Source of the DNA: Pseudorhodobacter antarcticus
GTDB lineage: Bacteria; Pseudomonadota; Alphaproteobacteria; Rhodobacterales; Rhodobacteraceae
NCBI GenBank assembly: GCA_945860375.1
Contig: CAMAQR010000104.1
Location: 1-7,767, forward strand
DNA length: 7,767 nucleotides
Reading direction: 5' to 3'
A program made the position numbers and the translations under genes. Below are positions 1 through 6,102 of this stretch, piece by piece. The notes under the pieces are model-generated. The model was not told the DNA's origin. It was given only the letters and a program-made list of their open reading frames with translations, and did not search any database. How positions within the stretch are numbered: the first letter of the stretch is position 1; each line of letters begins with the position of its first letter.

Positions 1-315
1 CCGCGCCGAGGTTCAACTACCTCGCACCAACCCACAAACCCGTCCCCACCATCCGCCATGCCGACCTCCCAATGCGTTGAGAGACCTTCTGACAGCACGC
101 ACCGCGTTCAGAAATACGCTAATTCAATGGGACAGAGACGGCGCTTACCCTATAACGGCTAAATGCCCAATTTGAAATGGAGGATGGCAAGCCACGCACC
201 CCGGGGCTTATCCTGACCGTGCAGACTTTGGCCGTGGCGATGACCAACGCAGAGCAGGATGCGCCTGAGTTTTGGGATCGTCTCTCACGGCACATCTATC
301 GCTCAACCGGATCTA
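1..315. other. Unassigned left flank with short open stretches
   Basis: No gene could be named here. On the plus strand a stretch open from the window edge (3-80, ending TGA at 78-80) reads as the last 25 codons of something, finishing PTIRHADLPMR; it could be the C-terminus of a gene entering from the left, but I do not recognise the family. A second plus-strand stretch starts near 177 (MEDGKPRTPG...) and runs to 371, overlapping the end of the hydantoinase pseudogene; its first ~40 codons look protein-like (EFWDRLSRHIY) but match nothing I know. No terminator hairpin with a T-run is visible downstream of the minus-strand operon. Confidence 0.3.
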
Positions 316-1771
316 CTAGACTCCGATGGGCATCAGACTTTCGTCACGCACGACGGCACGTGGGGCGATAAGATTGCGCCATTGCGAGTAGGCTCGCGAA
401 ACTGGCGGGTTGGAGGTGCGCTTCAAATGCCGCCCATGGCCAGGCTGCGGCTGGCCACCGTTCGGTCCCCAAAGTACCGTGCCGCGCGATAGCGTGTAGC
501 GAGGTAGGCCAGTGACAGCAAAGCCTTCGAACACGTTGTAATCAATCACAGATTTTTGGGTGGCTGCAGAGATGGTCTTGCTGGCCGCTGGGTCGAATAC
601 GACGATATCGGCATCCGCGCCAACAGCAATCGCACCCTTTTGGGGGTAAATGTTAAGGATCTGCGCGATGTTCGTCGAGGTGACTGCCACAAATTCGTTC
701 ATCGTGATGCGCCCCGTCGCTACACCATGTGTCCACAATAACGAAAGCCTGTCTTCCAGACCCCCTGTGCCATTCGGGATCTTTGTAAAATCGCCGCGCC
801 CCATTTGCTTTTGCTGGGTGGTAAAGGCGCAATGGTCGGTCGCCACCACCGATAGCGTGCCTGCTGCAAGTCCCGCCCAAAGGCTGTCTTGATGCCGTTT
901 GTTGCGAAACGGCGGGCTCATCACCCGCTGGGCAGCATAGTTCCAGTCTTGATTGGCATATTCACCCTCGTCCAACAGCAGATGCTGTACCAACGGCTCG
1001 CCCCAGACCCGCGTGCCTGCCTGTTTCCAACGACGAATCGCCTCATGTGCCTCTTCTGAGGAGGTGTGCACGATGTAGACCGGCACTCCCACCGCATCTG
1101 CAATCATGATCGCACGGTTTGTGGCCTCCCCTTCGACCGTTGCGGGTCGGGAGTAGGCGTGAGCTTCGGGACCACAGTTGCCTTCGGCCAGCAGTTTTTG
1201 TTGCAGACCGGCGATAAGATCACCGTTTTCTGCATGGACAAACGGGATAGCACCTAACTCACGACAGCGCGTAAAGCTTGCGTACATCTCGTCATCATTC
1301 ACCATCAATGCGCCCTTATAGGCCATGAAATGTTTGAATGTGTTTACCCCACGGTCAACGCAAACTTCCATCTGTGCCCAGATTTCCTGCGACCAGCCCG
1401 TTATTGACATGTGAAAGCCGTAGTCGATGCTGGCCTGACGTGCGGCTCTTTCTTCCCACAACCCCAGCGGACCGAGTAAGTCAGTCGGGTTGGAAATAAT
1501 GTGATCGACGATCATCGTTGTGCCACCGCTTGCTGCTGCAAAGGTGCCACTCTCCTACGTCTCGGCGGTGGAGGTGCCCATAAACGGCATCTCCAGATGC
1601 GTATGCGGATCGATTCCGCCGGGCATCACATAAGCACCTTCAGCATCAATCAGGGTATCGCCAACAAGGTTCTGCCCGATGGCGTGTAATCACGCCACCC
1701 TCAACCAGCACGTCGGCCTTGTAGGTCCGGTCATGGGTGACGATCGTGCCGCCTTTGATAACTGTAGTCAT
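316..1771 (-). pseudogene. hydA: D-hydantoinase / dihydropyrimidinase, broken by frameshift and nonsense codon
   Basis: The intact enzyme is a cytosolic binuclear-zinc amidohydrolase that opens the ring of 5-monosubstituted hydantoins or dihydropyrimidines, giving N-carbamoyl amino acids. Reading starts at ATG 1769-1771 (MTTVIKGGTIVTHDRTYKAD), 3 bases after the upstream carbamoylase stop. At about 1681-1687 one extra base shifts the frame: ATT ACA C GCC ATC, where ITAIGQNLVGD is expected. In the corrected frame DPHTH follows, then codon 72 (1555-1557) is TAG inside MGTSTAET*ESGT, where relatives commonly have Trp. From 1515 on, the frame is open to the TAG at 316. Removing one base leaves exactly 485 codons, a normal family length. 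All metal ligands survive: H56, H58, the carboxylated lysine K146 (TFKHFMAYKG), H179 (VHAENGD), H235 (VHTSS) and D312 (ATDHCAF). The lesions are therefore recent, or sequencing errors. Substrate choice between hydantoin and dihydrouracil cannot be read, but the D-carbamoylase partner favours hydantoins. Confidence 0.9.
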
Positions 1772-1774
1772 GGT

Positions 1775-2710
1775 CTACTCCGGCAGGATGGCCCCCGCAC
1801 GTTCGGTGATGAGGGTGTAAGCCTCGGGCCGGCGGTGCTGGGCAAAGTTGAAAACGGTGTCTTTGTATATGCGCCCCATATCGAGGTCGCATTTCGCGGT
1901 GATCACTTCATCTTCGACGGTAACGGCTTGCGCTACAATCTCTCCGCTTGGGGCAACGATCACCGACTGGCCGCCCATCTTTGACCCCTCTTCGTTGCCA
2001 CATTTCGCTGTGCCAACGACCCAGGTTGCGTTCTGATAGGCCCCTGCTTGCATCGACAGATGGTTGTGGAAAAGGGTTAGGCTGTCCATCGGCTCGTTGT
2101 TCAGATGGCCGAAGGGCGTGTTGTAACCCAGCATGACCATCTCTACCCCTTGCAGACCCATCACGCGGTAGGTTTCTGGCCAGCGACGGTCATTGCAGAT
2201 GCACATGCCCATGATGCCACCCATTGTGCGCCAGACAGGAAACCCAAGATCTCCAGGTTCAAAGTAGCGCTTTTCCAGATGTTGAAAGGGCCGGTTTGGA
2301 AGGGGTTCTGCCCACCCTGGGAGGTGCACCTTGCGGTATTTTCCAACAATCCTGCCGGTCTGATCCACCAGAATTGACGTGTTAAAGCGGTGTTTTTTCC
2401 CGCCTTCGACTACAAGTTCGGCGTAGCCGAGATAGAAACCGATCCCCAGCTTTGCCGACTCGTCAAACAAAGGTTGAGTGGCAAGCGAGGGCATTGCGGT
2501 TTCATAGTAGCTGTCCAGTTCAGCCTCGTCTTCGATCATCCAGCGTGGAAAAAAAGTGGTCAACGCCATTTCAGTAAAGACCACCAACTTAGCCCCGCGA
2601 CCATGTGCTTCGCGCATCAAAGCCAGTAGGCGGGCAACGGTGTCTTTGCGCGTTTCGGATTTGGAAATCGGTCCCATTTGCGCCGAAGCCGTGATCAGGT
2701 GTCGCGCCAT
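1775..2710 (-). CDS. N-carbamoyl-D-amino acid hydrolase (D-carbamoylase)
   Basis: This nitrilase-superfamily enzyme hydrolyses N-carbamoyl-D-amino acids to D-amino acids, CO2 and ammonia in the cytosol, the step after D-hydantoinase. The 311-residue protein aligns by eye over its whole length with the Agrobacterium D-carbamoylase (about 304 residues), and the Cys-Glu-Lys triad falls at the same numbers: E47 (VVFTEMALTTFFPRW), K127 (GKYRKVHLPG) and C172 (MCICNDRRWPET). R175 and R176 after the cysteine correspond to the pair known to hold the substrate carboxylate. Other family stretches are FNTSILVD, PFQHLEKRYFEPGDLGFPV and DEVITAKCDLD. The frame is intact from ATG 2708-2710, with GAGGG four bases upstream as a plausible ribosome binding site, to TAG 1775-1777. 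It is the first gene of a two-gene operon whose second gene is broken, so it may be losing its natural substrate supply. A generic carbon-nitrogen hydrolase is much less likely given the length of the match. Confidence 0.93.
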   Translation of the reverse strand: MARHLITASAQMGPISKSETRKDTVARLLALMREAHGRGAKLVVFTEMALTTFFPRWMIEDEAELDSYYETAMPSLATQPLFDESAKLGIGFYLGYAELVVEGGKKHRFNTSILVDQTGRIVGKYRKVHLPGWAEPLPNRPFQHLEKRYFEPGDLGFPVWRTMGGIMGMCICNDRRWPETYRVMGLQGVEMVMLGYNTPFGHLNNEPMDSLTLFHNHLSMQAGAYQNATWVVGTAKCGNEEGSKMGGQSVIVAPSGEIVAQAVTVEDEVITAKCDLDMGRIYKDTVFNFAQHRRPEAYTLITERAGAILPE

Positions 2711-2743
2711 TGTGCCCTCGTCCGGTTAACTCGAATTTTAGAA

Positions 2744-2776
2744 AACCTACCCGCAGCCCCAGCGCTGTCAATGACA
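2744..2776 (-). promoter_or_regulatory. Candidate promoter and palindrome for the hydantoin operon
   Basis: Upstream of the D-carbamoylase on the minus strand there is a perfect -35 hexamer TTGACA (2771-2766), a 16-base spacer and a poor -10 match TAGGTT (2749-2744), ending 33 bases before the start codon. The -35 overlaps an 11-base perfect palindrome TGTCA-A-TGACA (2766-2776), a plausible repressor or activator half-site pair. The weak -10 keeps confidence low, and no regulator gene is visible in the window. Confidence 0.35.
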
Positions 2777-2858
2777 ATCGGCCCATGGTCACGCCACCAT
2801 CGGTGCGGTCAGGTCGGCTAGTCCCGATGCGTCCCGTTGTCACGGCAAATGACCGCTT

Positions 2859-3005
2859 ATGCAGGAGACCATCGCCTTGTTGGTCGAAACCTGCAAACTC
2901 AACACCACCGAGCCCCATGCCTACCTGACCGCAACCCTCCGGGCCATCGTCAACGGCCACAAACAAAGCCAGATCAACGACCTGCTGCGGTGGAACTACG
3001 CCTGA
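2859..3005 (+). pseudogene. IS66-family transposase (TnpC), C-terminal fragment
   Basis: Forty-eight codons from 2859 to the TGA at 3003-3005 read as the conserved end of an IS66-family TnpC transposase: ALLVETCKLN, EPHAYLTATLRAIVNGH, then SQINDLLRWNYA. Family members end ...IETCKLNG..P.AYL...L.RI..H....I.ELLPWN, so the match is clear, with Arg where the family usually has Pro before WN. The same frame is closed by TGA at 2850-2852, and the sequence before about 2865 shows no IS66 similarity, so roughly nine tenths of the protein is gone. It cannot be functional. Confidence 0.85.
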
Positions 3006-3029
3006 AGGTGTGATCGGAACAACGCTTAC
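2860..3029 (+). mobile_element. IS66-family element remnant (right end)
   Basis: The remnant runs from the point where TnpC similarity begins (about 2860-2865) to the right terminal inverted repeat at 3023-3029. The left end, tnpA, tnpB and most of tnpC are missing, and no GTAAGCG left end is seen between the carbamoylase and 2860. The left boundary is therefore probably a deletion junction. It separates the hydantoin operon from the glycosyltransferase. Confidence 0.75.
3023..3029. repeat. IS66 right terminal inverted repeat tip (CGCTTAC)
   Basis: CGCTTAC lies 17 bases after the TnpC stop. IS66-family elements characteristically begin GTAAGCG, so this is the expected tip of the right end. 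The TTA at 3026-3028 inside it, read on the minus strand, is the TAA stop of the glycosyltransferase. The eight bases outside it (3030-3037, CTTTGACC) would be one copy of the 8-bp target duplication; the partner copy is not visible because the other end is lost. Confidence 0.75.
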
Positions 3030-3916
3030 CTTTGACCAGCCTCGACGAAAAGCGCAGGCGTTTCTTTGCTGAACAGCGCGATCTTTCCAGTAAGGCAGGC
3101 ATTTTCAATTGCGATCGCCGTTCGGATGTTGCGCCGTGTTGTTGTCGAAAGCTCGTCGCCAGTAAGTGCCGCCAAGAGGAAATCGCGCCATGCGGTCCGA
3201 GGTGGCGAGCCGAGCTTCTTGTCGCTTCTATTGTCAGCAGATTTGTCCCACACTGCACCGATGCGCGGCGACCACACGACTTCGCCCAGAAGTGCAAGGC
3301 GGCCCCAGCCGATTTTGTCTTCCCCGAATTGCACTCCTTCGGGAAATCCTTGGCTCTGCTCCAAACATCTTTTCCAAGTTCCCGCCGTACTGGATGAGAC
3401 GATCATGGGTCCAGAACTCATCGTCTCGAAGAAACACGGCAAGGGTCCGCGGCGATCTGATCCGATCCCGAAATCGTGCTGTCCTGCGGTGTGATTGACT
3501 GAAATCTCTTGCCAAGCATCTGCAAAGAGCACCGCTTTGGGGAATTCCGCCATCAGAACCAATATCTCTGAAACATGATGGTCCGCCCAAGTGTCATCGG
3601 CGTCCAAAAACAGGATGGCCTCACCACGAGCGGCTGTCCAGCCTGTGTTACGAGCCGCGGCCGCTCCTCGATTCTCTTGTCGTATGAAGCGAAGGGCGCA
3701 TGCGTGCGCTGGATCACGTGCGGCCCAGTCTTGCACTGCATCGCCCGATCCATCTGTTGAGCCATCATCCACCACGACCAACTCAAAAGCGGCGTTTGCC
3801 TGACGACATGACCTGTAAGCGCCCGAAAGAGCGTCCGCGACATGACGTGCTTTTTGGTACAGGGGGATGACGACAGACACCATCGGCATTGCACTGGTCG
3901 TCGTAGGATTCGACAT
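3026..3916 (-). CDS. Glycosyltransferase family 2 protein, 3' end truncated by IS66
   Basis: This GT-A fold glycosyltransferase would move a sugar from a nucleotide-sugar donor to an unknown acceptor, typically at the cytoplasmic face of the membrane. The 296 residues show the family order: VSVVIPLYQKA near the N-terminus, VVVDDGSTDGSGD with D50-D51 for nucleotide binding, ENRGAAAARNTG around 81-92, the metal-binding LDADD (D105-D108), and FGEDKIGWGRLALLG (E199-D200), the likely catalytic-base region. No transmembrane segment or signal peptide is seen. ATG 3914-3916 gives the full N-terminal block, though no strong Shine-Dalgarno lies before it. The stop is provided by the inverted repeat of an IS66 remnant, so the native C-terminus has been replaced. 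All catalytic motifs lie well before the junction, so it may still work. No other polysaccharide or cell-wall gene is nearby; it is an orphan here and its product cannot be named. Confidence 0.85.
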   Translation of the reverse strand: MSNPTTTSAMPMVSVVIPLYQKARHVADALSGAYRSCRQANAAFELVVVDDGSTDGSGDAVQDWAARDPAHACALRFIRQENRGAAAARNTGWTAARGEAILFLDADDTWADHHVSEILVLMAEFPKAVLFADAWQEISVNHTAGQHDFGIGSDRRGPLPCFFETMSSGPMIVSSSTAGTWKRCLEQSQGFPEGVQFGEDKIGWGRLALLGEVVWSPRIGAVWDKSADNRSDKKLGSPPRTAWRDFLLAALTGDELSTTTRRNIRTAIAIENACLTGKIALFSKETPALFVEAGQR

Positions 3917-3960
3917 CTAGGGGCTTTCAACTTTTAAGGCCGTTTACGTCATCTTTCGGG

Positions 3961-3976
3961 TGCGCACAAATGCGCA
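3961..3976. repeat. Twin TGCGCA palindromes in the divergent intergenic region
   Basis: The 111-base gap between the divergent glycosyltransferase and DUF2805 genes contains two copies of the self-palindromic hexamer TGCGCA (3961-3966 and 3971-3976), ten bases start to start and so on the same helix face. Together they also form an inverted repeat with a four-base loop. This could be a small operator serving either gene. No clear -35/-10 pair was found beside it. Confidence 0.3.
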
Positions 3977-4027
3977 TCCAGCATCAGCCGCACTTGAAAT
4001 GGCTGACAGCCAAGATAGCTCATTCAG

Positions 4028-4240
4028 ATGACAAAGCTTGTTCTAGACCCCGCTGCGCTGAGCGAAATCATCGAGATGGCACTGAGCGACCATGTCGGCT
4101 TTGAGCACATCAAAGCTCTGCATGGATTAGATCAGGACGCAGTAAAGGCGTTGATGCGGCAAAGTCTGCAACCCGGCAGCTACAGAGTCTGGCGCAGGCG
4201 TGTCCGGCACTTCAGTGACCGACGGGAGTTTTACAAATAG
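4028..4240 (+). CDS. DUF2805 / TIGR03643 family small protein
   Basis: A 70-residue protein of the conserved bacterial family DUF2805 (TIGR03643), whose function is not established. The family pattern is visible: SEIIEMALSDHVGFEHIKAL, then GLDQDAVKALMR, then PGSYRVWRRRV. This is a short helix-rich domain with a helix-turn-helix-like spacing of acidic then basic segments and a strongly basic C-terminal third (RVWRRRVRHFSDRREF). It has no signal peptide or membrane segment. It starts at ATG 4028-4030 with no strong ribosome binding site and ends with TAG at 4238-4240, close to the usual family length. It is divergent from the glycosyltransferase and has no plus-strand partner. A nucleic-acid-binding role is possible from composition but is only inference. 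Confidence 0.85.
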   Translation: MTKLVLDPAALSEIIEMALSDHVGFEHIKALHGLDQDAVKALMRQSLQPGSYRVWRRRVRHFSDRREFYK

Positions 4241-4525
4241 CGCCTTTGCCCGCCAATCGGCACTTGGCATGGTAATCCCCCCAGTTTTAATCGGATATCA
4301 TTTTGTCCTTGCCAGTTACTCTGCGACAGCCACATCGGCCTCCATCAACTTTTCCAACAAGAAATTTTAAAAGAGTGCGGTCGATCTCGGCCCTGACGAG
4401 ATACCGCACCAGCATTGCTGCGCGAAGAGCGAATGGCTGCTTCGAAGGCCGCATTGAAGCATCTATTTTTCCGGCCAATGGCCGCTCAGCCCAGACGCGT
4501 GAGAAGAGAGATTTGCCCTTCGGTC
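4241..4525. other. Unassigned 285-base intergenic stretch
   Basis: No gene could be named. On the minus strand an open frame (4478-4287, with LVRYLVRAEIDRTLLKFLVG) contains protein-like text. One frame over, a short stretch (4366-4316) reads NFLLEKLMEADVAVAE and stops at TAA, so together they could be a frameshifted gene remnant downstream of the amine oxidase. I do not recognise either piece. A five-base-arm hairpin GCCAA/TTGGC (4252-4268) follows the DUF2805 stop but has no T-run. Confidence 0.25.
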
Positions 4526-5653
4526 CTATCCCGCCCCGGTTGTTCGGGCCGGCAAGACAGCTCGCCTTTTGATATATGCCAGTGTCACACGGTGCGAGGC
4601 TTCAACCGCTCCGGCGAGATAGCCGGGTTCGGTGGTGCTGGTTTCGCTGCCAGCCAGTGTCAGCCGATCCATCCACGCGCTGGTGACCATGGGCGCGCAG
4701 GCAGCAGTCGGGTGCCCGGATGCCGCGCTGTCGGCCTCGGTCGCAGTGAACGGTTCCAGCGCCCAGTCTTGCAGCAGCGTTGCGCGGGGGGTTGCGGCCT
4801 GATGGCCGAAAAGGCGCGCCAATTGGCCCGTCGCGGCGCGGATCACGCCGTCCCGCGATAGCTCCGCACGGGTCTTGGCAGGCAGGCCGACAAAGCCGAA
4901 CAGCGCGGCATCGCCAGAGGCCGTGGTGGCATCATGCACTTCGCCCAGCGGGCCAGCGAGGCTTTGTGCCATGCCGGACAGACCATCCTCCCGCCAGAAG
5001 GGGCGGTCGTAGATGGCGAAGAACTTTGCATGCGGGGCCATCCATGTCGGCGTTTTCCGCCAGTGGCTGACCGTTGCCGAGTCCATCACCGGGTCAAGGC
5101 GAATAGCCTCGGCCATCAACCGCGGCGGCAGGGTCGAGATCACATGGCGCGCCACCAGAGTTTCGACAGGCTGGCCGTCGCCCGCGATGGTGAGCCATAT
5201 CCCATCCGCGACCAGCCGCAGATCGGTGACCGCCGCCTTCAGACGTAAGCACGCCGCGGGCAGATCCTTCGCCAGCGCCCGCACCAGCGCGCCCATTCCA
5301 CCAACCAGACGCATCGAGCCCTGATCCTGTCCAGCGCCTTCCACCCGCTGCGGCGGCTCGCGCAGACTGCGTTCGAACAGCATATCCCCGGCCGTGTGCT
5401 GTGCGAAAATCGGCACGCCCAGTTCGGAAACCAGGGCCGCCAGTTGCGGCTGCATGCCGGGCCAGAACCACGACGGGCCAAGGTCAAAGCCGTCACTGTC
5501 AGGCTCTCCGGTTTCGTTCACGGTCAGGATGCGTCCACCAAGACGATCCCGCGCCTCGAACAGGTGGAACTGGATCCCCGCACGATGCAGCAGGCGCGCC
5601 GCGTTCAACCCCGCAAGTCCACCGCCCAGAATGGCAACATCGCATGTCTTCAT
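4526..5653 (-). CDS. FAD-dependent amine oxidase (flavin monoamine oxidase family)
   Basis: A cytosolic flavoprotein expected to oxidise an amine or amino acid to an imine, with release of H2O2 or transfer of electrons to an acceptor. The N-terminus carries the Rossmann dinucleotide-binding motif VAILGGGLAGLNAARLL (G10, G12, G15), then E33 at the end of the second strand and DRLGGRI (37-42), the standard FAD-binding pair of this family. Near the C-terminus AGSETSTTEPGYLAGAVEA (about 334-352) is the second FAD-contact block, usually written GxExx...GyxxGAxxS. At 375 residues it is shorter than plant or animal amine oxidases but normal for small bacterial members. No signal peptide is present, so it is probably cytosolic. 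It is the last gene of the minus-strand unit with the rhodanese and the M20 hydrolase, starting 60 bases after the rhodanese stop. The substrate cannot be inferred from sequence. The frame is intact. Confidence 0.85.
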   Translation of the reverse strand: MKTCDVAILGGGLAGLNAARLLHRAGIQFHLFEARDRLGGRILTVNETGEPDSDGFDLGPSWFWPGMQPQLAALVSELGVPIFAQHTAGDMLFERSLREPPQRVEGAGQDQGSMRLVGGMGALVRALAKDLPAACLRLKAAVTDLRLVADGIWLTIAGDGQPVETLVARHVISTLPPRLMAEAIRLDPVMDSATVSHWRKTPTWMAPHAKFFAIYDRPFWREDGLSGMAQSLAGPLGEVHDATTASGDAALFGFVGLPAKTRAELSRDGVIRAATGQLARLFGHQAATPRATLLQDWALEPFTATEADSAASGHPTAACAPMVTSAWMDRLTLAGSETSTTEPGYLAGAVEASHRVTLAYIKRRAVLPARTTGAG

Positions 5654-5713
5654 GGCTTTTCTCTGCTTCCCTCTGGTCAGTCCGACAGGAGCGCAAAGCC
5701 GGTCTCGGCGCGG

Positions 5714-6100
5714 TCATTCTGAAACGATGACAGTCAGACCGAGAAGACGCCAGACCTGCACACTCTCATGCGGATAGAAAATCCGGTTTGCGAGGTATCC
5801 GGCGCTGATCATGTTGCGGATCGCAATCGGAGGTTGGCCGCAGCAGATGCCATTGCAGAACAAGGCTACTGGCTTTGCCGCTTTGCAGTCCCAGCCGTCG
5901 AAATCCGGCCCACACCCCGGTTGGGACAATGCGTCCACGACGCAGGTATGGGGGATGCGGATCGCGCCGGTGATCGTTCCGCCCTTGAACCAGTCGCGCG
6001 TGTCCACCCACTTCTGCGCGCTGAAGCAAGCTTTGGCACTTCATGGGCTGACATGCCGTATCTTAGATGCGGCAGATCGTCAGATCCCCTTGCCGACCAT
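5714..6100 (-). pseudogene. Rhodanese-like sulfurtransferase, interrupted by two in-frame TGA codons
   Basis: Rhodanese domains carry a persulfide on an active-site cysteine. The frame from ATG 6098-6100 (MVGKGI), two bases after the M20 stop, reads GI-*-RSAASKIRHVSP-*-SAKACF, then QKWVDTRDWFKGGTITGAI, with TGA at 6080-6082 and 6041-6043. Downstream it is open to TGA 5714-5716. IRHVSP..A plus WVDTR is the usual rhodanese opening (xxISPxEAxx...xxIDVR), so both stops lie inside the domain. The total is 129 codons. The active-site loop is CNGICCGQPP, where relatives I recall have CNGPWCGQSP. Near the end FYPHESVQVW replaces the usual FYYRGGMQxW, suggesting wider decay. Each TGA is one C-to-T change from CGA. 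A shorter product could begin at GTG 6005-6007, but it would lack the first strand and helix. The promoterless position immediately behind the hydrolase implies cotranscription. Confidence 0.8.
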
Positions 6101-6102
6101 GG

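Noticed and set aside
2589..2966. Minus-strand open frame of 125 codons overlapping the start of the D-carbamoylase.
   Set aside because: It is antisense to the IS66 transposase tail and out of frame with the D-carbamoylase, and contains no recognisable domain.
4252..4268. Hairpin GCCAA/TTGGC after the DUF2805 gene as a terminator.
   Set aside because: The stem is only five bases and no T-run follows.
6041..6082. The two TGA codons in the rhodanese gene as recoded codons (Sec or Trp).
   Set aside because: Neither lies at a catalytic cysteine position, no stem-loop is evident, TGA serves as an ordinary stop elsewhere in the window, and the other broken gene has a TAG and a frameshift. Simple decay explains it.
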